This document shows, one piece after another, positions 35,992-44,601 of a stretch of DNA of 64,000 nucleotides. Every line of letters starts with the position of its first letter. Positions within the stretch are counted from its first letter, which is position 1. The position numbers and the translations under genes are program-made. Origin of the DNA: Neorhizobium tomejilense (GTDB taxonomy: Bacteria; Pseudomonadota; Alphaproteobacteria; Rhizobiales; Rhizobiaceae); NCBI GenBank assembly GCA_002968845.1, contig PVBG01000004.1, forward strand, positions 310,001 through 374,000. Reading direction: 5' to 3'. The notes below the pieces were generated by a model. That model was not told the origin of the DNA and did no database searches. It saw only the letters and a list, made by a program, of their open reading frames with translations.

Positions 35992-36852
35992 ATGGCAACC
36001 CTGGCAGCGGTCCTTGCGACCACCCACCACCCTTTTTACCTGAAGGCGACAACCATGCCGCCGGAACAGCAGATGCCGCAGGCGGCGGAATGGAAACGCA
36101 AGGTCGAGGCCTATCGCGAGACCCTGACCCGCGCCAAGCCGGATATCCTGGTCATGGTCGGCGCCGACCATTTCCACCAGTTCTTCCTCGACAACTATCC
36201 GACCTTCCTGATCGGCAAGGCGCCGCGCTACGACGCGACCTTCTATAATGAAGAGCGCGAGTTCGGCATTCCGAAATATGTGCTGGAAGGCCATGAGGAA
36301 CTGTCGAACTTCATGCATCAGGGCCTGATGGACCGCGGTTTCGACTTCGCCTTCAGCCATGAACTGAAGCTCGACCATTCGATCATCTGCCCGATCATCA
36401 CCACGCGCCCCGATGCCGACCTGCCGGTCGTGCCGATCTACACCAATATCTTCGCGCCGCCGCTGCCTTCGCCGAAGCGCTTCTGGGATCTCGGCCGCGC
36501 CATCCGCGAGATCATCGACGAGTTCCCGTCCGACAAGCGCATCGCCGCCGTCGGCAGCGGACATCTGTCGCTCGAACTCGGCGGACCGCGCCAGTTCAAG
36601 GAAACCGGCCCGGATCCGGAATTCGACCGCAAGGCGATCGAATGGCTGTCGACCGGCAATATCGAGGAAATCCTCGCCAACGTGACCCATGAAAGCATGG
36701 CGAAAAGCGGCAACGCAACCCATGGTTTCATGGATCTGATCCTGATGATGGGCATCGCCGGGCCTATCCCGACCGCCTATCATGACAATCTGGACCTCTT
36801 CCACACGATGGAAGCATACTTCACGTGGTATCCGGAAGGAGCAGCGGCATGA
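35992..36852 (+). CDS. ligB: Class III extradiol ring-cleavage dioxygenase, catalytic subunit (LigB family)
   Basis: This 286-residue protein is the catalytic subunit of a non-heme iron extradiol dioxygenase that opens catecholic rings, related to LigB of protocatechuate 4,5-dioxygenase. The iron-site region ATTHHPFYL (His12 and His13) is at the N-terminus, VGADHFHQF is near residue 57, and GSGHLSLELGGPRQF follows in the C-terminal half. The ATGA overlap with the small-subunit gene shows coupling. LigB itself is about 300 residues. The ring substrate cannot be read; a hydroxylated benzoate or similar is likely. Confidence 0.88.
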   Translation: MATLAAVLATTHHPFYLKATTMPPEQQMPQAAEWKRKVEAYRETLTRAKPDILVMVGADHFHQFFLDNYPTFLIGKAPRYDATFYNEEREFGIPKYVLEGHEELSNFMHQGLMDRGFDFAFSHELKLDHSIICPIITTRPDADLPVVPIYTNIFAPPLPSPKRFWDLGRAIREIIDEFPSDKRIAAVGSGHLSLELGGPRQFKETGPDPEFDRKAIEWLSTGNIEEILANVTHESMAKSGNATHGFMDLILMMGIAGPIPTAYHDNLDLFHTMEAYFTWYPEGAAA

Positions 36853-37232
36853 GCAAGTATTATGTGAACAAGTTCCTCTTCACCGTCGACCGCGACCCGG
36901 AACTGCTTCGCCGCTACAAGGAAGACCCGCGCTCGCTCGTCGCCAGCTGGGAACAGTCGATCGGCCCGCGGCTGAACGATGCGGAAATCTCGACCGTCAA
37001 CTCCCTCACGGACGCGGAACGCGAGGCGCTCGTCAACCACGATTATGTGGCGCTGTTCGAGATGGGCGCACATTTCTTCCTGTCGCTGACGATCTTCATC
37101 GCGATCTATGACGAGGATTACATGGCCAAGCTCGGTCCCCTCTCCTTCCAGCGCGAATTCGCGGAGAAGCTCAAGCACTGGAACGGCAAGGATTACCCGT
37201 CGATAGCGCTGTGGCAGGCAGCCGCTCGCTGA
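36849..37232 (+). CDS. ligA: Class III extradiol dioxygenase small subunit (LigA family)
   Basis: This 127-residue helical protein is the LigA-like subunit that caps the active site of the class III dioxygenase. It shows SKYYVNKFLFTVDRDPELL and LVNHDYVALFEMGAHFF, typical of the family. Its start overlaps the ligB stop by four bases. The B-then-A order reverses that of the classical ligAB genes. It lies 79 bp upstream of the amidohydrolase gene. Confidence 0.87.
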   Translation: MSKYYVNKFLFTVDRDPELLRRYKEDPRSLVASWEQSIGPRLNDAEISTVNSLTDAEREALVNHDYVALFEMGAHFFLSLTIFIAIYDEDYMAKLGPLSFQREFAEKLKHWNGKDYPSIALWQAAAR

Positions 37233-37311
37233 GAGACGCGTCGTAGCAGAGTCCTCCGATGCCGCATCGGCGACGGAGGGCATCATCAGGTCAGGCCGGG
37301 AGGGGAAGACC

Positions 37312-38754
37312 ATGTGCAGATTCTGCAATAACCGGATGCATGCGCCGGCGGAACTCGGTAGCGGCTCCGGCAAGATCATTGCCGCGCCGGCCAGCATGCC
37401 TGCCGGCGTTGGCGATCCCGATCGCCTGACCCTGATCCGCGGCGGCGCCGTGCTCTCGATGGACAGCGGCGTCGGCAATTTTTCCAAAGGCGACGTGCTG
37501 ATCCGCGGATCGCGGATCGTCGAGGTTGCTGCGTCGATCACCGCGCCGGAGGCCGCAGTTATCGACGCTTCCGGCATGATCGTGATGCCCGGCTTCGTCG
37601 ACACGCATCACCACCAGTTCGAGACCGCGCTTCGAAGCCTGCTTGCCGACGCGATCCTGATCAATGACGGGCGGCCGGAAAGTGCGGCCAACTATTACGA
37701 ATGGATGCTCCAGAAGTTCTCGGTCCTCTACCGGCCGCAGGACGTCTACATATCGGAATTGTTCGGCGGCCTGTCCCAGATCGACGCCGGCGTGACGACT
37801 GTCATGGACGTCAGCCAGATCCACCACTCGCCGGAACATTCCGATGCGGCGATCACCGCACTTCGCGATGCCGGGCGGCGCGGCGTCTTCGGTTATTTCG
37901 AAGGCTGGGGCGACGCCGCGAAATATCCGGGCGATGCCCGACGCATCAAGGCCGAGCATTTTGCGAGCGACGACCAGTTGCTGACCATGGTCATGGGCGG
38001 CGAAATCTACCTGCCGTTCCATGAGGAGGCCTGGGGGCTTGGACGCGAACTCGGCATCCCGGTCGCGCTGCATGTGGTCGGCACTTTCGGCATGCAGGCG
38101 GTCTTCGACCAGCTGGCGGAGGCCGGCCGTTTCGGACCGGACAATATCTTCATCCACATGACCGGCATGAGCGACATGGCCTGGAAGCGTGTCGCGGACG
38201 CGGGCTCGCATATATCGCTCTCGGTACCGGTCGAGATGCAGATGCGGCACGGCAACCCGCCGCTGCAACAGGCACTCGATCTCGGCCTTCAGCCGTCCCT
38301 GTCGACGGACGTGGAATGCACCATGACCGCCGACATGTTCACCCAGATGCGCTCGGCGATCACTCTGCAGCGAATGCTGGCGAACGACAAGGCGTTGCGC
38401 GGCGAGGAATACCCGAAGCTGTTGTCGGCGATCGACGTCATCCGCTTCGCGACGATCGAAGGCGCACGCGGCCTCAAGCTCGATCACAAGACCGGCACGC
38501 TGACACCGGGCAAGGAAGCCGACATCATCCTGCTCGATGCGAATGCCATCAACGTCGCCCCGCTGAACCACGTCCCCGGCGCCGTCGTGACGCTGATGGA
38601 GCGGTCGAACGTCTCAACGGTGCTTTGCGCCGGCAAAATCCGCAAATGGCAGGGCACGCTGCTTGGCCATGACATCGCCAGGCTGAGGTCGGAACTGGAA
38701 GCAAGCCGCGACTTCCTGCTCGATGCCGCCGGAATCAGACCGGATCTGTTCTAA
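37312..38754 (+). CDS. Amidohydrolase superfamily protein (AtzA/TrzN-like)
   Basis: This 480-residue protein belongs to the amidohydrolase superfamily branch that includes AtzA, TrzN and cytosine or guanine deaminases. Metal-site pieces are visible: MPGFVDTHHHQFET near residue 95, VALHVVGTFG, and SLSTDVECTM, whose Asp would be the catalytic base. The start at 37312 is fixed by GGGAGGGGAAG upstream. The N-terminus carries an unusual CRFC segment (Cys2 and Cys5). As the last gene of the ring-cleavage operon it may deaminate or dechlorinate the pathway's entry compound. Confidence 0.85.
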   Translation: MCRFCNNRMHAPAELGSGSGKIIAAPASMPAGVGDPDRLTLIRGGAVLSMDSGVGNFSKGDVLIRGSRIVEVAASITAPEAAVIDASGMIVMPGFVDTHHHQFETALRSLLADAILINDGRPESAANYYEWMLQKFSVLYRPQDVYISELFGGLSQIDAGVTTVMDVSQIHHSPEHSDAAITALRDAGRRGVFGYFEGWGDAAKYPGDARRIKAEHFASDDQLLTMVMGGEIYLPFHEEAWGLGRELGIPVALHVVGTFGMQAVFDQLAEAGRFGPDNIFIHMTGMSDMAWKRVADAGSHISLSVPVEMQMRHGNPPLQQALDLGLQPSLSTDVECTMTADMFTQMRSAITLQRMLANDKALRGEEYPKLLSAIDVIRFATIEGARGLKLDHKTGTLTPGKEADIILLDANAINVAPLNHVPGAVVTLMERSNVSTVLCAGKIRKWQGTLLGHDIARLRSELEASRDFLLDAAGIRPDLF

Positions 38755-38770
38755 GCAGTCCGCAATCAGC

Positions 38771-38801
38771 CGGCAACGGAACCGCCGGACCGCCGTTGCC
38801 G
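38771..38801. terminator. Bidirectional terminator-like hairpin
   Basis: CGGCAACGG and its exact complement CCGTTGCCG form a 9-bp stem around a 13-base loop between the convergent amidohydrolase and monooxygenase genes. No strong U-run follows, so termination efficiency is uncertain. Confidence 0.45.
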
Positions 38802-38835
38802 CGCGTCATGCCGAAGCGGGCGCTCTCCACCATGC

Positions 38836-40065
38836 TCACCGGTTCCGACCACGAGCGAGCGAAGCGTAGCCGTGGACGACTGCCTTGCGTTCTTCGAACG
38901 AGGCCACCATGTCGATATCGTCGAAACCGTCAGGCGCACGGGCCTCAACCATGTCGATGACACCCTCGGGTCCGCCCCGTCGGTTCGCCAGGACGATTTC
39001 CGACGTTGCAGGCCGGCGCTCCGCGTCGTAGCGGGAAAGGGCGGCCTCGATTTCATCCTGCGTCCGCAGATGTCCGGCAAGGCATCGGGCATCGAGGATC
39101 GACTGGCTCGCGCCGTTGGAGCCGACCGGATACATGGGATGGGCCGCATCCCCGAGCAGGGTGACCCGCCCGAACGACCAGCGGGGCAAAGGCTCCCGGT
39201 CGCAATTCGGATATTCGTAGAAATTTTCGGTCGCCTGGATGATGGAGGTGGGGTCGACGAAATCGAGGCGAAAACGGTCACGCACGAAGGGTAGCACCTC
39301 GTCCGGAATGCCGGACCGGCTCCAATCCTCGCGGCGCTGCGGCGACGTGCCGGCCTCGCCCACCTTGGCCATCACGGCCCAGTTCGTCAGCCGCATGCCA
39401 GGCTCCGTGGGATCGGCTGCGATCGGATAATAGACGAATTTCGCGAAATTGCCGCCTGATATCGCCATCGTCCGGCCGTCGCGCCAGATCGGCCAGGGCG
39501 TGGCGCCGCGCCATAGCATGATCCCGCTCCAGATCGGCGCCCCTTCATCGGGATAAAGCTGCGCCCGGACCATGGAATGGATGCCGTCGGCGCCGATCAG
39601 CAGATCCCCACGGGCCGTGCCGCGCCATCCGTCCTGTCCGCCGACACGAACCACGACCCCGTCTTCCGTCTGTTCGAAACCGTCCACCCGGCAACCGGTT
39701 CTAATCACATCAGCTCCGAGACGCGCGATCACCGCCCTTTGGATCACGCCGAGCAGCTTGCCGCGATGGATGCTGACCTGCGGTGCCTCGTGGCCGGCGT
39801 CAAGACCGCGCAATTCCTGCCACACGACCTGGCCGAAACGGTTGGTGTAAATCAGCTCCCGCGTCCTTATCCCCGCAGCGTCTAGGCTAGGTAGCAGCCC
39901 GAGATCGGCCAGTACGGCCACGGCATGCGGCAGCATGTTGATGCCGACTCCGAGTTCGCGAACCTCGTCTGCTCGTTCGAAGATCTCGACCTCCATCCCG
40001 GCCTCGTGAAGGTGAAGCGCGGTCGTTAATCCGCCGATGCCGGCGCCTGCAATGAGTGCCTTCAT
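38836..40065 (-). CDS. FAD-dependent monooxygenase (PhzS/salicylate hydroxylase-like)
   Basis: This 409-residue flavoprotein belongs to the group A monooxygenases. The dinucleotide motif GAGIGG is at residues 7-12. The DG motif appears in LLIGADGIHSMVR and the second FAD motif in VTLLGDAAHPMYP. Overall it is closest in pattern to PhzS-like flavin-dependent oxidoreductases that hydroxylate aromatic or heteroaromatic acids. It converges on the amidohydrolase gene, so it is outside that operon but may still feed hydroxylated rings to LigBA. Confidence 0.88.
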   Translation of the reverse strand: MKALIAGAGIGGLTTALHLHEAGMEVEIFERADEVRELGVGINMLPHAVAVLADLGLLPSLDAAGIRTRELIYTNRFGQVVWQELRGLDAGHEAPQVSIHRGKLLGVIQRAVIARLGADVIRTGCRVDGFEQTEDGVVVRVGGQDGWRGTARGDLLIGADGIHSMVRAQLYPDEGAPIWSGIMLWRGATPWPIWRDGRTMAISGGNFAKFVYYPIAADPTEPGMRLTNWAVMAKVGEAGTSPQRREDWSRSGIPDEVLPFVRDRFRLDFVDPTSIIQATENFYEYPNCDREPLPRWSFGRVTLLGDAAHPMYPVGSNGASQSILDARCLAGHLRTQDEIEAALSRYDAERRPATSEIVLANRRGGPEGVIDMVEARAPDGFDDIDMVASFEERKAVVHGYASLARGRNR

Positions 40066-40117
40066 GACTGGTTCCTTCCTCCCGTTTCAAGACGCGCAAA
40101 ACGCCGATCGCGACCGT

Positions 40118-41269
40118 CTACTGCGGCGTCACTCGTCTCCTGTACTCGAGCTGCATGGCGACGAAATCGGCCGTATTTTCCCGATAGCGCTCGGCGATGG
40201 CCTTCAGCGTCTCATCCAGCGCATCCGCCGGTTTGCGGCCAAGCGGCGCTCCGGGTACGCGCACCGCCGACGCGCTTGTATTCACCTCGTCGGGAATGAT
40301 GCGGATACCGCTGCGGCTCTCCACCGCATCCGCACCGGCTGCGAAGGTCATCACGCGCGAGCGATAAGTGCGCGACCAAGCATCCGCGACGAGAGCGAGC
40401 GAAACTTCGTCCACGCCTTGAGACAGTTCGATGCCGAGCGTTTCCCGGCTCCAGAAGGCGAGCGAGTTGCCGATTGCCGTTAATGCGAAGGGCCGCGTGA
40501 AGGCGAAGGCGCCACTATCGTGTCGCGCATCCCAATCCGCGACGCCCAGATCGGCCGCGACAGCCTGAGCTTTCTGACGCCCGGCGATCGCCTCGATCAA
40601 TGTCAGCGACATCGGCATGGAGGCGCTGATGCCGGTCGTCGTCGCAACGCGACCGTCGACGAGGAAGCGGCGGTCGGCGACATGGCGGATGCTCGGATGT
40701 TCCTTCAGCATGGCCTCCAGCGAATACCAGTGGGTCGTCGCTTTCCGGCCGTCGAGAAGGCCGGTAGCCGCAACCACCTTGGCACCGACGCAGACGCCGA
40801 TGATCATCGCACCTTTGTCAGCCTGGCTCCTGATCCAGCCCAACGCTGCCGGATCATCCTCGCGCACCATGGCCGGGACGATGACGTAGTCGGCGCCTTC
40901 CGGATGCTGCCTGTCGAATTCCGAGATCGTCGCCTGCGGCTCGACCTTCAATGCCGGATAGAGAACCATCGGCCCGGGCTGCGTCGCCAATGCCACCACG
41001 TCGGCCACATCGGCGCGGCGCAGGATGCCGTAGGGCATCAGATAATCGGTGATCTCCGTCCCGTCGTTGATGCCGACGATGGCGATCACGGGACGGTCGC
41101 GTTTTGGCGGCTTCAGGGCCTCGACCGTGACGCGTGTCTCCTCGCCGGGAATAGGTTTGAGGACCCCGGCTGAAGAAGCAGACGGCAGAGAGACTATCCA
41201 GCCCCCGGCGACCACCAGGAAGACCGCCGCAAGCCCCGACCCGCCCGCAAGAACAAAGCGCCACTTCAT
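40118..41269 (-). CDS. Membrane-anchored DJ-1/PfpI domain protein
   Basis: This 383-residue protein starts with a hydrophobic segment at about residues 5-28, so it is probably exported or anchored with the rest in the periplasm. A DJ-1/PfpI domain follows, with the nucleophile elbow MIIGVCVGAK (Cys160), then LLDGRKATTHW as in GlxA-type regulators. The C-terminal third, from about residue 235, has no helix-turn-helix and no family I recognise. It diverges from a GlxA-type regulator with 95 bp between, which suggests paired function, perhaps one sensing domain in the periplasm and one in the cytoplasm. Confidence 0.8.
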   Translation of the reverse strand: MKWRFVLAGGSGLAAVFLVVAGGWIVSLPSASSAGVLKPIPGEETRVTVEALKPPKRDRPVIAIVGINDGTEITDYLMPYGILRRADVADVVALATQPGPMVLYPALKVEPQATISEFDRQHPEGADYVIVPAMVREDDPAALGWIRSQADKGAMIIGVCVGAKVVAATGLLDGRKATTHWYSLEAMLKEHPSIRHVADRRFLVDGRVATTTGISASMPMSLTLIEAIAGRQKAQAVAADLGVADWDARHDSGAFAFTRPFALTAIGNSLAFWSRETLGIELSQGVDEVSLALVADAWSRTYRSRVMTFAAGADAVESRSGIRIIPDEVNTSASAVRVPGAPLGRKPADALDETLKAIAERYRENTADFVAMQLEYRRRVTPQ

Positions 41270-41299
41270 GATAGTTTCGCCGATCGATCGGTTGCCTCT

Positions 41300-41311
41300 G
41301 TTTGCAGGCAA
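41300..41311. promoter_or_regulatory. Palindrome TTTGC-AG-GCAAA in divergent promoter
   Basis: A near-perfect 12-bp inverted repeat lies in the 95-bp region between the membrane DJ-1 gene and the GlxA regulator gene. It is a candidate operator for the regulator, though AraC-type proteins often use direct repeats. Confidence 0.3.
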
Positions 41312-41364
41312 AGTTACCGCTGCTATCGTCTGACTGAAATGACATTAATCGGGCAAAAACTGCC

Positions 41365-42297
41365 ATGGCTCGCACAATCGCTCTTGTGGTGCATCCGGGT
41401 TTCCAGCTTCTCGATGCGGCCGGGCCGACGTCGGCCTTCGAGATGGCGGAGCGATTCCGGCCGGGCAGCTACGACCTGGTGCTGATGGCGCCGGGCGGCG
41501 GCGAAATCGAGAGCTCGTCAGGCCTCATACTGTCGGCAGCCCCGCTCCAGGACGGGCCGTTCGACACGGTGATGATCTCGGGCGGCGAGATCATCCGCTC
41601 CATGGAGGCCGTGCACGACATTCTCGAATGGCTGAAACGTACGGATGCAAGGCGCGTGACAAGCGTTTGTTCCGGGGCCTATCTACTCGCCGAAGCCGGG
41701 CTGCTCGACGGGCGCCGCGCCACTACCCATTGGAACAGTTCGCACGACTTTTCCCGCCGCTACCCCAAGATAGAGATGCACGCCGAACGCATCTATGTCC
41801 AGGACGGTCACGTCTGGACTTCTGCCGGCATTTCCGCCGGTATCGACCTGGCGCTTGCTCTCATAGAAGATGACCTGGGGCCGGACATTGCACGCAGGGC
41901 GGCACAGCAACTCGTCGTTCATCAGCGCCGGCCCGGTGGCCAGTCGCAGTTTTCAGCGCTCGTCGACCTTGGAGGCCACACGGGCAGGTTCTCGGCTTTG
42001 ATCGGCTGGATGCGCGAGCATCTGGCCGAGCGGCTGACCGTCGAGCGCCTCGCCGATCAGGCGGCGATGAGCCCGCGCAACTTTGCCAGGGCGTTTGCAG
42101 CCGAAACCGGCACGACACCCGCCAAGGCCGTGGAACGCCTGCGGCTCGAAACGGCGCGGATGGCGGTCGAAACCAGCCACGCGCCGCTCGAACATATTGC
42201 CGAGGCCGCCGGTTTCGGCGACGCCGGGCGAATGCGGCGGGCGTTCCTCAGAAGCCTGGGACAGCCCCCGCAGGCGCTCAGGCGCGGCTACAAATAG
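41365..42297 (+). CDS. GlxA-family regulator (DJ-1/PfpI plus AraC domain)
   Basis: This 310-residue protein joins a DJ-1/PfpI-like domain (residues 1-185, elbow SVCSGAYLLAEAG with Cys102) to a C-terminal AraC-type double helix-turn-helix (residues about 205-305, including MSPRNFARAFAAETGTTPAK and AEAAGFGDAGRMRRAF). Members activate catabolic operons in response to small metabolites. Its neighbour on the other strand carries a DJ-1 domain without the DNA-binding part. Its 3' end converges on the chemoreceptor gene. Confidence 0.92.
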   Translation: MARTIALVVHPGFQLLDAAGPTSAFEMAERFRPGSYDLVLMAPGGGEIESSSGLILSAAPLQDGPFDTVMISGGEIIRSMEAVHDILEWLKRTDARRVTSVCSGAYLLAEAGLLDGRRATTHWNSSHDFSRRYPKIEMHAERIYVQDGHVWTSAGISAGIDLALALIEDDLGPDIARRAAQQLVVHQRRPGGQSQFSALVDLGGHTGRFSALIGWMREHLAERLTVERLADQAAMSPRNFARAFAAETGTTPAKAVERLRLETARMAVETSHAPLEHIAEAAGFGDAGRMRRAFLRSLGQPPQALRRGYK

Positions 42298-42330
42298 CGC
42301 CCGGACGCAGATAGCCGGTCAAAGACGCGC

Positions 42331-44253
42331 CTAAAACTCCTGCCAATCGTTGCTGACCGCAGCGGCCGAGGAGCCGCCGGAGAAGGCAGTGGCAACCCTG
42401 CGGGCCAGATTGCGGGCCGGCGAGGCAGCCGGCGTGTCGCGGCGATCGGCCGGACGCGGAACGTGGCGCTGGCCGGGCAGCTTGAACTGGGACAGCAGCT
42501 CGTTGAGCGATGCCGCATCCCTGGCGAGACCATGGCTTGCGGCGGTCGACTCCTCGACCATCGCGGCATTCTTCTGGGTATCCTGGTCCATCTGGTTGAC
42601 GGCCGTGTTGATCTGCTGAAGGCCCGAAGACTGTTCCTGGGCCGACTCGACGATCGCGTTGACGTGCCGGTTGATTTCCTGCACTTCCGAAACGATCGTT
42701 ACCAGCGCCTGTCCGGTCTGGCCCACCAGCTGCACCCCGGCGTTGACCTGCTCGTTCGACGTCGTGATCAGCGCCTTGATCTCCTTGGCGGCCTTGGCGG
42801 AACGCTGGGCGAGTTCGCGCACTTCCTGGGCGACGACGGCAAAACCCTTGCCGGCATCGCCTGCACGGGCCGCTTCGACGCCGGCGTTCAATGCCAGAAG
42901 ATTGGTCTGGAAGGCGATATCGTCGATGACGCCAATGATGTTGGAAATCTCGCCCGATGACCTCTCGATCTGTTCCATCGCCTTGACGGCGCGCTGGACG
43001 ACCTCGCCGGAATTTTCAGCACCGCTGCGGGTGCGGGCAACCAGCGCGCCGGCCTCCTGAGCGCGCTTCGTGGCGTCCTTGACGGTGGTGGTGATTTCCT
43101 CGAGAGCTGCGGCGGTTTCCTCGACGGAAGCGGCCTGCTGCTCGGTGCGTTTGGCCAGATCGTCGGCGGCCGCCTTGATCTCCGCCGAACCGGCCTGGAT
43201 GCTGCGGGCATTCTCCGCCACCTGCTCCAGGGCCGTCTGCAGCTTGGTCGCCGAGGCGTTGAAATCGTTGCGGACACCGTCCAGCGTCGCGGTGAACTGC
43301 TTTTCGATGCGATAGGACACATTGCCGTCAGACAGATGGCTCAGGCCCTCCGCCAGATTGTCGACGGCGAACTTGATCTCGGCGGCTTCGCGCGTCTTCT
43401 GGGTTTCGCGCTCTATGCGCTCGCGCTCGGACAGGCCGCGATTGTCTTCGGCTTCCCGTTCCAGGCGGGCACGCTCCAGCGCGTTGTCGCGGAAGATCGC
43501 GACGGCCTTGGCCATCTCGCCGATTTCGTCCTTGCGGTCGAGGCCGTCGACGGCAGCTTCCGTCTGACTGGCGGCCAGCGAAGCCATACGCTCACGCAGG
43601 CGGGCCATCGGCGCGGTGATGCCCTTATGGGCGATGGTCATGGACAGGACGGCGGCGATCGCGATGCCGAAAAGCATGCCGCAGATCGCATAGGTGATCG
43701 TGCTGGAGACCGACTGGCTCAGCGTTTTGGCGCCGTTGTTGAGGATTTCGGCCATGGCGCCGTTATTGGCGCCGAATTTCGGAGAGAGATCGACGATTGC
43801 CTGATCGAGCTTGGCGGAAAGCGTACGGACTTTTTCCTTGTCGCCTGCGGTATGGGCCTTGAGAAGATCGTCGCCGACTGCCTTCAGCGCGTCGGCGCCG
43901 GCAAGCAGTTCGTCGATCGCGGCCTTGCGGCTCGGCACCAGCGCCGGGATCTGGCTCAACCGGTCACGGGCGCCGGCAAATTCCTTGGAAAACCGGCCGG
44001 AAAGATCCTGGAACGCCGCGCTTGCCGGCTCCTGGGCCAGCGCGCGGCTCAGCCATGTCGTCGCGGTCCACATGCCGGCAGCGCCGCGGGGTCCGAAGGT
44101 CGCAGCGTTGCTTTCCTTCTGCAGGAAGCCGGAATAAGCCTCGTTGGCGGCGCTGAACCTGCTGGTGACGTACATCAGCCCTGCGAGGGAAATGACCGCG
44201 AGGATGGCAATCGCCATGAGGAATTTTGTTTTAATCTTTAAATTCTTGAGCAT
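42331..44253 (-). CDS. Methyl-accepting chemotaxis protein
   Basis: This 640-residue receptor has one N-terminal transmembrane helix (about residues 10-30), a periplasmic sensory domain, a second membrane helix (about 190-215), HAMP segments and a long cytoplasmic signalling coil. The conserved hairpin tip, IDDIAFQTNLLALNAGVEAARAG, is intact. The extreme C-terminus ends in NDWQEF, whose last five residues fit the CheR/CheB docking pentapeptide. The start at 44253 follows GAGGTATCTG. It may guide the cell toward one of the compounds degraded here; the ligand is unknown. Confidence 0.93.
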   Translation of the reverse strand: MLKNLKIKTKFLMAIAILAVISLAGLMYVTSRFSAANEAYSGFLQKESNAATFGPRGAAGMWTATTWLSRALAQEPASAAFQDLSGRFSKEFAGARDRLSQIPALVPSRKAAIDELLAGADALKAVGDDLLKAHTAGDKEKVRTLSAKLDQAIVDLSPKFGANNGAMAEILNNGAKTLSQSVSSTITYAICGMLFGIAIAAVLSMTIAHKGITAPMARLRERMASLAASQTEAAVDGLDRKDEIGEMAKAVAIFRDNALERARLEREAEDNRGLSERERIERETQKTREAAEIKFAVDNLAEGLSHLSDGNVSYRIEKQFTATLDGVRNDFNASATKLQTALEQVAENARSIQAGSAEIKAAADDLAKRTEQQAASVEETAAALEEITTTVKDATKRAQEAGALVARTRSGAENSGEVVQRAVKAMEQIERSSGEISNIIGVIDDIAFQTNLLALNAGVEAARAGDAGKGFAVVAQEVRELAQRSAKAAKEIKALITTSNEQVNAGVQLVGQTGQALVTIVSEVQEINRHVNAIVESAQEQSSGLQQINTAVNQMDQDTQKNAAMVEESTAASHGLARDAASLNELLSQFKLPGQRHVPRPADRRDTPAASPARNLARRVATAFSGGSSAAAVSNDWQEF

Positions 44254-44601
44254 CAGATACCTCGAAAAACGCTGAAAGAGCGACAGTGCATCGAAAAGTG
44301 AAAAATGCCGGAGCCGTGCCGGACGGTGCACATCATGCGCAGGGTGATCGAACTTGATCCTCCGTTTTTCATAAGCGCTTTTTCATAATAAAATCTTACT
44401 CTTGCCGCAGCGCATCAACGACACGTCCGGACCTCAAAGGTGGCTTTCACCACTGCTTAACCAAAGGCGGCAGAAGGCAATCTTGTTTGTTGCGACGCAC
44501 AATGGACTGCCATTAATTGGGTCGCGGGACCATCGTCTCGGTTCCCGGTCAAACCGGCAAATTGATATGAAATCAACTATCCATAATCAAAGGACTTCAA
44601 C
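44254..44601. other. Non-coding divergent region upstream of the chemoreceptor
   Basis: These 348 bases hold no supported gene. The notable element is a 10-bp direct repeat, TTTTTCATAA at 44365-44374 and 44379-44388, with AT-rich flanks about 110 bp before the receptor start. It probably contains the promoters of the chemoreceptor and the lactonase-like gene. Confidence 0.5.
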
